Shown here: in pieces, positions 22,736-33,179 of the stretch | How positions within the stretch are numbered: position 1 is the stretch's first letter | Layout: every line of letters begins with the position of its first letter | From: Symbiodinium microadriaticum | Lineage: Eukaryota; Sar; Dinophyceae; Suessiales; Symbiodiniaceae | Length of the DNA: 64,000 bases | Direction: 5' to 3' | Assembly: GCA_001939145.1 (NCBI GenBank) | Contig: LSRX01000418.1 | Coordinates: forward strand, 62,001-126,000 | Program-made: the position numbers and the translations under genes | The notes under the pieces: model-generated | What the model was told of the DNA's origin: nothing | Databases searched by the model: none | What the model saw: the letters and a program-made list of their open reading frames with translations, nothing else

Positions 22736-24481
22736 TCATGATGACGGTTCGTCCCATAGTTGAATGGTGCGTCTGGTTTTACACGTAGATCGTAGATATC
22801 CCGAAACAGATATGTGAAGCAGGTTCGTGACTTGCGATCGATCCATTCCGCAGCCGGGACATGACGGCAAAGAGCCAAGGTGCCACGACATTGAATGCAA
22901 TGACCATCGGTTGGCTCCAGCTTTTTCTCGCTCACTGATGGCACTTGTGACCATGCATCCCAGCATGATGGGGTTTACCTGCCTGACGGTGAACCAGCGC
23001 AGCAGGGCTAGCTGAATGAAAGTCCTCTTGTCCTTGACGAAACATGGAACTACTACAAGACGTATGCCAGCCCTCTCGCAAAGTGTGGCCTTTCGAGCAT
23101 CTCTTTCGCGCTGCTTCGAAAAGCCTTGGGGATCTCTTGAATGGAAGAAATGATCGGGGTCGTAGTGCTGTTCTCCTTGATACTCAAAAGCCAGATGCAT
23201 CTCGGCACAGTGCCCATCCAACTGCAAACCGGACAGGAAACGCGGAAAAGATGTTTTAAACTTCGCTGTGAAGAAAATTTCCTCGAAAATACGTCGCACC
23301 TCTGGCTCTGCCCGCAATGCTCTGTTCTTGGCTGCGCACTGAGGACACCAGGTCCCACCATGAAGCACATTGCCTCCAGTCGCCATCCACTTGTGTCCCT
23401 CTTTACACCTCCAGGTAAGCTTGTGACGCAGATTCTGGTAGTTTGCCATCAGGCATTGGCCACCAAACGTGGCAGCATGTGCTTGCAAGCGAGCCCAGGG
23501 AACGGGTGCTTTCTTGGCACAATGCGGGCACCAGGTCCCCTCCCTTACAACCTTCGCCGGCATCGCTTGCCACTCATGACCGTGCCGACATCGCCACAAT
23601 ACTTTCGAGAATCTGTTGGTGTACCTGTCGGCCAAACAAACTCCCCCTACAGATGCAGCGTGGTCTTGCAAGGCCTTGAGGCCAAGCGGTGCGTTCCGCG
23701 AACATTGTGGACACCATGTTCGCCCATGCAGCACGGAGTTGGTGGATGCGTTCCACGTGTGGCCGTACTTGCACTGCCAGGTTAGCTTCTGTCTTGAATT
23801 CCTGTACGTGCCTGCCAAACACGTACCTCCAAGCGCAGAGGCGTGCTCACGCAATGCCTGCAAGTCGAGCTTTCTACATGGCCCTCTTGGACGTCGCCTG
23901 GATTCGAGAGCACACTCTGGGCACCAACTGTGTCTGCGCAGGACACTATCGGTGGTGGCCCGCCACTCGTGCCCAAGCTTGCACTGCCAGCTTACCTTCG
24001 TTCGTGCATTGTCGTAGGCGGCTGCCAGGCATTGCCCGCCCAAGCTCCTGGCATGAGCTTGCAAAACGCTCAGGCCGAGCTTCTTGTCATCTGCTGCACA
24101 GTCTGGACACCAAGTTCCCGATGTTTTCAGCACAGCAGAGGGAAGAGCCAACCATTGGTGTCCGTGCTTGCATCTCCATAGCACCTTCGTCCGCGAATTG
24201 TCATACTTCCTTGCTAAACACTCGCCGCCCAAGGATGCCGCATGGTTATGCAAGCGTTGCAAAGCCTCCATCTTGTTGGTTGACTTGTCATCGTTGACAG
24301 TGGAGCTCATGGAAGCTTTTTTGCTGCCCTTCCATGTGACAAAATGTGACACAGCAGCTCGTTCAAGAGATTTCCTCACTGTGCGTATACTTCTCAGACT
24401 TCGGCACCACTTGCTCAGACACTCCATGCCGTTCCGGAGCAGCGTCGCAGCTGGAAAAGCGCAAGTACCCAATCTACGCAT
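22736..24481 (-). CDS. Five-repeat zinc-ribbon protein with C-terminal PD-(D/E)xK-like nuclease domain
   Basis: This is the only strongly supported protein gene. The first ATG after an in-frame stop (TAG at 24565-24563) is at 24481, giving 581 residues and ending in TGA at 22738-22736. Residues 72-129, 136-190, 205-260, 267-321 and 329-382 are five copies of one module: an LxxHAxxxGGxCLA helix and turn, then C-x3-H (as in WxCxxGHxW), then WCPxC. The likely zinc ligands are C104/H108/C125/C128, C167/H171/C187/C190, C237/H241/C257/C260, C298/H302/C318/C321 and C359/H363/C379/C382. All are intact, and the modules match the 'probable zinc-ribbon' (DUF4379-like) family. Residues 393-481 carry LDGH at 421-424, FEYQGEQHY at 432-440, RDARK at 460-464 and a final GIRLVVVP strand, which resembles Vsr/DUF559-like endonucleases. 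DNA binding and cleavage are inferred, not shown. The N-terminus is Arg-rich with no acidic residue in the first 19 positions, so it may be an organelle presequence; M58 and M71 are alternative starts. The last 85 or so residues lack domain character and may be intronic. Confidence 0.85.
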   Translation of the reverse strand: MRRLGTCAFPAATLLRNGMECLSKWCRSLRSIRTVRKSLERAAVSHFVTWKGSKKASMSSTVNDDKSTNKMEALQRLHNHAASLGGECLARKYDNSRTKVLWRCKHGHQWLALPSAVLKTSGTWCPDCAADDKKLGLSVLQAHARSLGGQCLAAAYDNARTKVSWQCKLGHEWRATTDSVLRRHSWCPECALESRRRPRGPCRKLDLQALREHASALGGTCLAGTYRNSRQKLTWQCKYGHTWNASTNSVLHGRTWCPQCSRNAPLGLKALQDHAASVGGVCLADRYTNRFSKVLWRCRHGHEWQAMPAKVVREGTWCPHCAKKAPVPWARLQAHAATFGGQCLMANYQNLRHKLTWRCKEGHKWMATGGNVLHGGTWCPQCAAKNRALRAEPEVRRIFEEIFFTAKFKTSFPRFLSGLQLDGHCAEMHLAFEYQGEQHYDPDHFFHSRDPQGFSKQRERDARKATLCERAGIRLVVVPCFVKDKRTFIQLALLRWFTVRQVNPIMLGCMVTSAISEREKAGANRWSLHSMSWHLGSLPSCPGCGMDRSQVTNLLHISVSGYLRSTCKTRRTIQLWDEPSS

Positions 24482-24565
24482 TGAAGCCAAAGAAAAGTCA
24501 GGCGAAACGCACCGGGGAACGGATCTGCTAGCTGTTAGATTTGTCCATGTGCTGCCAAGGTGCTA

Positions 24566-25882
24566 TGTCGGCAAACCTTGACTGAGCATTCTGTCCACCT
24601 GCAGAACTGTCTAGGGTTTAGGGTTTAGTCTCTGGACTGGCAACATGAACATGAGCTTAAACTCTCGAAGAGGCAGGTTGTCGCTGCTGACATTAAGAAA
24701 GACTCGCAAGACCCTAGCCTTTGATTCGTGGCAGCCCGCGTTGATACCCAAAGCGCTTCAGCTCCTTGCGCCAAGCTGGGTAACGTCAGATTAGAACAAA
24801 GATGCATGCAGATGCATAGGACATGTCGAAAATAATTTTGGGCCACCGAATCCAACATTGGAAAATAATTCAAGCTGTATCGTGCGAGCTTTGACGCCCA
24901 TCAACCTATCAACACGCCAGTGTGATCTTCATGATTCCCTCCCTCTGAGCTGACTTTCACATACTCGGAGACTCCTGGAAACCAAGACTCTCAAGTTTCA
25001 ATCCAGAATCTCATGAAAGCTTCCCTGAAGTCCGCAGAGAACCGGACACCCCCGAATCTTGCTGTAAGGCATAATTCAGAAAAAAGCGTTCAGTCTGGCC
25101 TAGTAAAACTGCAAGACCTGTATAGTGGGATGGAGGCCGCCAAAAAAGAGGTCCCAAACAATCCAACTCCAGTTCTTCAACTAAGGGGAGTACGATTTTG
25201 GCAGAGGAATCGTATATAGGATGAATATGAATCAAGAACAATGTTCACGCACATAAGGCAACCTGAAACCCTGGAGCCATAATTGTAACTAAACCCTCTG
25301 AACCGTGGGCAGTCGGCTACAAACTCTAGACTTTAACCTACCATAACCTTCTGTTTTCTGCGTGAGGACCCCCGATACAGAATTGACCCTAGCCCTAAAC
25401 CCTGTGCCCCAAAAGCCCTAAGTGACAGCGGTCCAGATCTGACTCGCTCTTGCTCTTCATGTCCCAGCGTGCTGCGGTCAGAGGGTGCATGGCCTTCAGC
25501 AAGCTGTGGCTTTGTTGGCTTATAGGGCAGTAGGGCTCTTAGGATTTTGGGTTTGTGGCATATACGGTTTGGGGGGGGTGTAGGTTTGCTTGGGACTTTG
25601 TGGTGCAGAGGTGTTGGGGTTTTTGCAGGTGTTTTTGACGAAGTTTACGGCCCCCAGTCTCAAACCCAACTTTCCAAATTGTGGAAGCGGGTGGCTCTGG
25701 GACGTTCTGTTGGTGTGGATGGCAAACATCGACTCGCTCCACGTGGATTCCCAAAGTCTTGTGTCACGATACAAACCCAAAGCCAAGAACACCAGTTCTA
25801 GACCTCAATCTTCGATACAAGTTCCCTTGCATGTGGGCCCGAGAGGGCTGTCAAGAACCGCTTGTGACGGGTCTCCAGAGAT
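24566..25882. other. Region upstream of the zinc-ribbon gene
   Basis: The gene's promoter should lie here on the minus strand. No TATA-like box or dinoflagellate-type TTTT box was assigned with confidence. A short TTTAGGG pair lies at 24613-24628. Confidence 0.4.
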
Positions 25883-25981
25883 GGGTAGCTCTCAAACTTC
25901 GGTCCCTTTTTAGGTCCCCAAACTAGTACGGCACCCTTGTAAAGAGGACCCTAAAACGAACCCTAATTTAGAAAACTACCC
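25883..25981. mobile_element. MITE family C, copy 3
   Basis: A 99-bp element with ends GGGTAGCTCTCAAACTTCGG and CCCTAATTTAGAAAACTACC plus C. The flanks are AGAT on both sides, consistent with a 4-bp target-site duplication. Confidence 0.85.
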
Positions 25982-28280
25982 AGATAAGTACGAAGGCACG
26001 AGCTGATGCCCGTCAGGAGTGGTGGCTTTCGCACACCACGGCTTACCTGTATTCACCACCGTTCTGGAAGAAGAAGGTGGCAATAAGTATGAATCCTCAT
26101 TCGGGGGTCTTGGAATGTCCGGTCTATTGTAGGAGTATAGACCAGACCCCCGAAAAAGGATCCATTCTAGCGGAACCATACACCGCTCGAGTACTGGCAC
26201 TTGACACTGGCAGTCTCTGGAAGGGCCCACATCCCTGCAGCTTCAAGATCTTGTCTCCTGAAATCACTGTGGAGCCGACACGCTGCCGAAGGGATCCATG
26301 CATTTGCACAAAACTGGCATTGCTGCCCTGGAGAGATGCCAAGCTTTAGAGAGTATAACCCCTCGGCCCCAAACCTAAATCATTTACCCAAAAGCCTCGC
26401 TCCTCGATTCCTAAACTCCCTGAACATGCCTGAATCAGAAACGCCTGAACCCCAAACCTATCACCTGACAGGCCTAGACCCTGGAAAATGCCAGGCACGG
26501 CACCCGCTCGCAAGTCTGCGGCTTCGAGTCTCCACCTCGGGGTGGAGCCTGCACAGAAATTGGGTAGAGGATTCTGGGAGTTTAGGCATGCAGTTTTCGG
26601 GTCATGCACGTTCGATATAGGGTTTATCATTTCGGAAGTATGGTTTCCCAGAGTTTGCCGTTTTGAGGGTCTGGGGTTTAGGCTTAGGGGCTGGACATAG
26701 CATGAATCAGTATGATGTCCGTAGAGCCAGGAAGCCCTTCTCTAAACCCTGAATAGTGGGAATCTGCTGTTGCGGACACCTGAAAAAGATGCACCACAAT
26801 GTGGAGAAACTCAAGAAATCTACCTCATGTTTTGGAGGGGCTCGTAATGTGACTCAAAACAAGATGCGTAATTGGAGGGTAAAGGGCTCTCTGGGTTTTA
26901 GTTTCCAGGTACGCAAGAATCTGTACTTGAGTTGAGCATACTACAGCAGCTTTCGGGTAGTATCCGCGGGAGTTTCTGTAGTTACTAGGGAGGCCGCGAA
27001 AGAATCCTGCCTCCAGCGAGCTTCGATGGGTTCACGTTTGAGCAGAGCCAGCATGTTTCTATAACAAACTGTGATTTTGATAAACCACGAATGTTCTGTT
27101 GGGCCTGGGATGACATTGTATAGCATCATCCGAGAAGATTGGCCGAAGTGTGGTGAGGGCTCAGCTTCGTGCAGCACCCAGGCAGTTTGGGCGGTTTGTG
27201 TATGGTTGGTTCCGGGTCTCGGCTCGGGGACCAATCTGAAACTAGCCAGCCGTCAGAACAGCCTTGGCTAAGCTTAAGTTACAGCCGGGAGGGATCTCAA
27301 CGAGTAGCATGGACGATTGACATTGCCCAGCCGTAAAACCTAGAACAATGGGACCAGCTTGATTGTCTCTACTGCGTAAGGGGTGACACAAAAAAAAAAC
27401 ATCCTTTTGCATGGCAACCTTGACACGACTCCAACACATCCGAAACCACAATCCTGAACCGTTGAACCCAAAATGCACATCCCAACAAATCCCTAAGCCC
27501 AATTCTATAATGCGTGGGTTCACAATCCGTAATCCGAATGCGCCTGGGCGGATCTAAAGCGCCAGCGCTGGTTGCCTTAGACTCTTTGACTCCACATTGA
27601 CATCTTCATGACACTTCTAAGGCTTGCAGGTTTGGGGATGGATTGAATAAGATGGCAGGGCTTTGGGTTTAGGATGTATTGTTTAGGGCTTAGGGGGTTC
27701 AAACAATCGGTTCAGGGGGCTTGGAGCTTTGGGTTTCAGGGGCTTGTGATTGTTGAGCACGCAAGAAGTACTCAGTCGCGATGCTGGCTTACTCTGACTT
27801 CGGGGGCGACTCGGGGCAGGCTGGAATGCTAACAGAAGGGACTCCTCCAGTTCCAAAAATCCTGCAGACCCTCGTGCATTCCTTCGGCTAAAGAAGCCAT
27901 CTCCAAAACCCAGCCTGCATTGCATCGAAAACCAAAACCCAAAAAGACTGCGAACCCTTCGTTGATGCCCGAAGCGCCGCCCACATATTCGCCCACTGCT
28001 AGAGGCAACCGGCGGCGTGGCGGTGGCGAACCTGTCCATGAGGACTTTCGATGGCGGTTGAAGTAAGGCTTAGAGCTTTGTGGGCTTTTTGATTTCGGGT
28101 TTAGGGCTTCCAAGGCCCCTTAGAGAGAAAGACAAAGTCCTGAAGCCCGACGCTCCACCCTCCAAGGAGCCCTGAGTAAGAGACACCTTGAAGTTCCCAT
28201 AACACCCGATACAGTCCTTTGAAATAGCCATAAAACTCGTTATAGTAACTGCCTATCCCCATCCTTACAAGAACCCCCCC
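25982..28280. other. Non-coding stretch
   Basis: Frames of up to 139 codons (26201-26620) are mirrored on the opposite strand and have no domain. No element with clear inverted ends was found. Confidence 0.5.
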
Positions 28281-28494
28281 NNNNNNNNNNNNNNNNNNNN
28301 NNNNNNNNNNNNNNNNNNNNNNNNNNNNNNNNNNNNNNNNNNNNNNNNNNNNNNNNNNNNNNNNNNNNNNNNNNNNNNNNNNNNNNNNNNNNNNNNNNNN
28401 NNNNNNNNNNNNNNNNNNNNNNNNNNNNNNNNNNNNNNNNNNNNNNNNNNNNNNNNNNNNNNNNNNNNNNNNNNNNNNNNNNNNNNNNNNNNNN
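28281..28494. other. Assembly gap (214 N)
   Basis: A run of N bounded by C-rich sequence. Open frames spanning it are meaningless. Confidence 0.99.
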
Positions 28495-28591
28495 CCCAAC
28501 TGTGACAACTCGCTGCCTCGGCCGCGAGCCACGCAGAGGTCGGAAAGGCATCGGCTCAACTCCTTCTCTCGCGTCTGGAGTGTATTGTAAA

Positions 28592-28945
28592 TGTTTGTTT
28601 AGGGTTTTGGGTTTGGGGTTCTAGGGTTTTGCAACCCCAAAACCCTACCCCCTTCCACAGAAAGACTCCCTAAATGATCGAACCTATAGACTTGCAACCC
28701 CCCAAACCCTTCTAAAAGAAGACCTAAAACCTAAACCCAAACCCAAAACCCTGAACCCAAAACCCAAACCCTAAACCCTAACCCTAAACCCTAAACCCTA
28801 AAAACCCGAACCCAAACCCTGAACCCAAAACCCTAAACCCAACCCCTAAACCCTAAACACTAAACCCTACACCCTAAACCCCAAACCCTAAAACCCTAAA
28901 CCCTAAAACCCTAAAGCCCTAAACCCAAAATCCCAAAACTCAAAC
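28592..28945. repeat. Telomere-like cluster with an orientation switch
   Basis: TTTAGGGTTTTGGG units at 28598-28630, then after a short spacer a long run of AACCCTAAACCC/AACCCAAACCC units at 28733-28945. The variant CCCAAA is common here. Confidence 0.8.
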
Positions 28946-29078
28946 GTATCGAGATCCGAAGAGCCGGCAGCATGGAGCTGTCGCAGGGCCGCTGCAGACG
29001 CTCCACGAGGCGAGCCTTTCAGGGATTTCTTGGCGCGATGTATAAGGGGTGAGGAATTAGGGTTTAGGGTTGTGTAGC

Positions 29079-29093
29079 GAGAGAGAGAGATGT

Positions 29094-29164
<71 letters not shown>

Positions 29165-29167
29165 ATG
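29079..29167. repeat. (GA)n then (TA)n/(TATATG)n microsatellite
   Basis: (GA)6 followed by about 74 bp of TA with ATGT interruptions that become a regular TATATG hexamer at the right. It lies directly beside the compound family C element and could extrude a cruciform. Confidence 0.9.
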
Positions 29168-29169
29168 TT

Positions 29170-29376
29170 GGTAGTTCTCTAAATTAGGGTCCCTGTTTAG
29201 GGTTCCTTAAAGAGATCTATAAGGGCTTCTTTAGAGGTTCCTACACGGGATCTATAAGGGGCACTGTAAGGGTAGTTCTCGAAATTGGGGGTTCTGAGTT
29301 TTAGGAACCCAGAAGAAAGCGGCACCATCGTAAAAAGGCCCCTAAAGTAAGGGGACCCTAATTTAGAGAACTACCC
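29170..29376. mobile_element. MITE family C, copy 1, compound or nested
   Basis: The outer left arm GTAGTTCTCTAAATTAGGGT begins near 29171. A second left arm GGGTAGTTCTCGAAATTGGG begins at 29270, and one right arm (CCCTAATTTAGAGAACTACC) ends at 29376. The 29270-29376 part is a standard 107-bp copy, so an older left end remains upstream. Between the two left arms is a short periodic segment with TCTATAAGGG/TTCCTACACGGGATC motifs. Confidence 0.8.
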
Positions 29377-31075
29377 ACATGGTGTTTATACGGGCTACTG
29401 TAGGGTTTACATAGAGTCTATGTGTTGAGGTGTCAGTGAGCTCCGGGGCTTAGGATTTAGGTTTCTGAGTTTCGGGTTCGGGGGCTTAGGATTTAGCAGA
29501 TCAGGCCTAGGTCTAATCCTGAGCCTCTGTCCCAAGGCCTTCGCCTAAGCCCCTACCGTCAACCCTAACCTTAAACCCTCAATGGAAAACTGCATACGTC
29601 ACGTCCCTACCGCACTCAACATCATGACCCTTCTAAATTACTGATATATACAGCCTTACCCAAGTTTACAAGTTTAAACCCATATCAAACCCACAAACCC
29701 CCTTTCAAACGCCGAGAGAAGGCCGCATACCCTGCCCGGACAATTCCGACCTCTGCTTTGGGGCTGTCAGGCAGCATGGCAAAGTGCGGGTGCGAAATGG
29801 AGAGGGTTTAGGGTTTAGGGTTCAAGCTCTGTCACTGGCTTCAGATAGGGGAGGCCATTGGGGCTTTGAGGTAAAACCGCCAGAACTGTCTCATTATGTA
29901 TGTACTGCGCCACCTACATTAAGACCGTGGGCCGGAGTCTTAGGCGAGTTGTGTTTAAAGAGGAACCGCCACGACAGGAAGGTCTGAAAGCTCTAGGCCG
30001 CAAGATTGGTGAAGGATGCAAGGGCCTGTGTTTGAACACATACAACCAGGAATGACCAGAAGAGGCACTTAAGGCCTGACAAGCCCTATCAACCCTCCAT
30101 GATTGTATATATGACCTGATGTGCCAGTTGACTGGGCTCCCCCATTGTGCACCCCCCCCCGTCCCCCTGCCCGAGCCGGTAGCATGCGCAGAACACTCAT
30201 CCGACATGGTCGAGCCACGAAATCCTACACAGGGAACGCAACGCACTGACAAAGAACCGAAAGCCGAAACCCAAACCTAACCTCGAAGCCCCAATCCTTA
30301 AAGCACGTGGTTCAGACATGATGTGCACAACCTGACGCCAAATGTCATGTTGGGAGCATTGTGGCTACAAAGTGGGCCCTAGACTCCTAAACCCCAAGCC
30401 TCAAATCCCAAATCCTTTGAAACGACAGGAGCTGAGAAACTCAGGGCTTCAGGCTGCCGTGACTTCGGTGGCTTTTTCTTGACGGTCCAAGTAACCCACT
30501 GACTTGAAGGATAAGGGTATCATATATATGCAATCTACCCATGATCACGTAGCTAATATAGGTACTTGTAATCCCAATGGTGCCTAAAGCCGTGTTCACA
30601 AGCCGTGTTGACAGAGCCCCCCCTAATTATCCAACAAGCATGTAGGCTTTCTGTCCGGGAAGCTCATGGGGATCCTTGCAAAGACCTGCTGTAAGCAGTG
30701 CTTTGCGTGAGTTGCAGGATAAGTTGCAAGAGCCTGTCTTGCGGAGTCTTCTGCAATCATTGTGCTTCCTGCAGTTCCCCGCCCTGTACGGATCCCAAAC
30801 GCAGAATCGATTTGGGACATCTGCATTAGCTCTCCGAAACGAACACAGGGTTCCTTGCAGGGTCAAGCATCTTAATCTTGACGCTAAAACCCATCCCGAA
30901 TGGAAGTTGCAGTCTACTTGCAGCCAGCCTTTCAGAAATCTCTAGATGACCTCTGCAATCCTAGAAGCCGAGCCCCACTCTACCATCTGAAGGATCCCTA
31001 CTAAACTTAGCTAGAACAGTCCTTAACGATGTTGGAGTCTCTCGACATCCTGAAAACCGTAAACTCCTGATGGAG
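29377..31075. other. Non-coding stretch
   Basis: A few telomere-like units lie at 29800-29820. The AT-rich segment near 30510-30580 resembles the middle of a small element but lacks paired ends. Confidence 0.5.
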
Positions 31076-31169
31076 GGGCATTAATAATTAGAATTGGGTT
31101 TTGGGGTTTATCATACTATAGTCATAGTAAGGAACCCCCCACAATAGTACAGGTAATTATTAAGGCCCC
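31076..31169. mobile_element. MITE family E, copy 1
   Basis: A 94-bp element with left arm GGGGCATTAATAATTAGAAT and right arm AGGTAATTATTAAGGCCCC. The AT-rich palindromic core is around ATCATACTATAGTCATAGTA. Confidence 0.85.
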
Positions 31170-32335
31170 TTAATTACATTCCAAAACCTCGAGTTCCTGA
31201 AGTGCGAGGCCCGAACGTCGTGAGCCCCTCCCCCTTTTTTGGCGTTGCTTCACGACCGGTGGACACCCTGTCGGTCGAGCTCCCCTCCCCAAGCACTGCG
31301 CAAGGGCAGTGCAGCGTGTCCCAGTGTCATTTAGGGCAGATGGGCTCAGAGCTTCGGTTTTTAAGTTAAAGGAATTCTTCTTCCAAGGCTTACACCGTCA
31401 AGGCTAAACCCTCATCTCAAAGGCAGGAACCACGAAACCAAGCAAAAATATTGTAAACTCAAAGCCTAAACCTCATGAGGGCTCAAGGCTTCAATAGGAA
31501 AACTTTCCAATCTTGGAGCTTACCAAAGGCCGTAGGGTTACGTACAGGCTTACAGCTGAGGGGCCAAGAATTTCGCAGATCACGGGCTTGAGTTTGGGGC
31601 CGATTGTAATTTGGTGGTGGTTTAGGGTTTAGGCTATATACGGTATACCGACGGGTACACTATGACTAGTACTCATTGGTCAGACCTCTGCAATGGGGTG
31701 CTCTCGTCTGGACTGAAGGATTGAACTGTTTTCGATGAGTCCCTGACAGGGACCGTGGCAGGAGCAAAATGTTCACGCACATAAATGCCTACATACATCT
31801 TATTAGGTATACCCAGGGCCCAGGCTAAACATGAATTGCATGTCGGAAGCCCTTTCCGTTGAAAGGAACAGCTCAGGCTTTGTGGCAGCGGGCTTTATCT
31901 TCGGGCTTTAGGGTTTAGGGCGGAGGGCGTAGGGGTTCGGCTTAGCCTTGTGTCAACGAGAACACGCAACTGTGAAAAGTTCTCCTAAGGAGTTGTTTCC
32001 CACCCGGAACTGGTGCAAGGAATTTGGCCTTCACGTGGAGGCAGAGCGTCTGTCTACCATGATGGCACATCCCGAAATCATTACCTGCATCCTCATGTCG
32101 TTTGGGGTTTGGTTTGGAGTCTGAGGTTTCAAGGCGTAGCTCGCAGGCTGACCCTCGGGCAACACTCACCAATGCCACCAGTTCTCAGGCAGGATGCTCA
32201 GACGTCTGCCTTCGCACTTTCTTCGGCAGCATCTGCACGGGGGGGGGGGGAAGCGGCTTCAGGCGAGGTTGTTCTGGCATCAGGACTATACAACACATGG
32301 GACATGATAGGAAAAGCCTCCAAACAATTCAAGAG
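31170..32335. other. Non-coding stretch
   Basis: No recognised gene. ATGTTCACGCACATAA at about 31768 also occurs at about 25240, a 16-bp dispersed match of unknown origin. A poly-G run lies at 32238-32249. Confidence 0.5.
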
Positions 32336-32775
32336 ACGGTGGGCCTGCGCCCTGCACTTGCTCTGTGCAAGACTCCGGCGCGGTCTGCACTACCATGGCT
32401 CCTGAAGGCTGTTCTTGGTGATGAGACGCCAATTTGGCTTGGACATGGGGTCTTAGGTTGCGGGTCTATGAGCCTCCCGTACGGAGTATCAGGGTCGCAG
32501 TTCGTAAGTGGTGTTCTACGCACAAGTGGGTCAGGGGGCCAATATCTGTTCTGAAGGCAAGCCCTGAACCCGAAGAAAGCGGTGGGCCTGCGTCGTCCAC
32601 CGGCTCTGTGTGAGATTCCGGTGGCATCTCCACTGCCTGGGATCCTGGAAGCTGTGATGAGTCAGGGTCTGCACTTCCGTGGCTCATGGAGGCTGCGGGC
32701 TATCTTCCGTAATGAGACAAACCGCGGTTTGGGTTGAACATGGTGCTTCGGATTGGGGTTTGGGGTTCAAGATGG
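32336..32775. repeat. Diverged outlying copies of the 387-bp repeat
   Basis: The segments starting at about 32336 (GGTGGGCCTGCGCCCTGCAC) and 32580 (GGTGGGCCTGCGTCGTCCAC) match the start of the 387-bp unit, including the CTCTGTG...GA..C.GG block and later CCATGGCTCCTGAAGG/GTGGCTCATGGAGG blocks. They are about 243 bp apart and degenerate, so the array was once larger or was seeded from dispersed copies. Confidence 0.6.
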
Positions 32776-32974
32776 TTCAAGGTACAGGGTCTGTGGGAAG
32801 CCCCATAGAGTCCTAAAGCACAAACTCCTTGGCCCTTAAGCCCCAAGGGCCTAAACAAGGAGTAGATATCAAACCGTGCCGAATCTACTTGCCTGCGCAA
32901 AAGAAACAATTCAAATAATTTGGATACAGACCACCATGCAAATGCAGGTGCAGAGATACAGAACATAGCTCTGT

Positions 32975-32975
32975 G

Positions 32976-33006
<31 letters not shown>

Positions 33007-33018
33007 ATGTATGTATGT
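32975..33018. repeat. (TA)n(TG)n(TATG)n microsatellite
   Basis: Successive TA, GT and GTAT runs, about 160 bp upstream of the 387-bp array. Confidence 0.9.
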
Positions 33019-33179
33019 CAAAAGCTAGTATAGCAGAAAGGCATAGATATAGACAAATAAACAAATATATACGTATGGATGTACATAAGGGCACATGTCA
33101 TACTCGGGGAAGCCTGCCCTGCAAGCAACTCCCCCCCCCACAGCCCTAGTGAAGCCCGAACCAACTCCACACAAATGTC

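Noticed and set aside
23141-24297. Plus-strand frames of up to 214 codons opposite the zinc-ribbon gene
   Set aside because: They are antisense shadows of the well-supported minus-strand coding sequence.
24482-24490. An earlier TTG start for the zinc-ribbon gene
   Set aside because: TTG at 24490 is an unlikely eukaryotic start. ATG at 24481 is in frame and follows the upstream stop.
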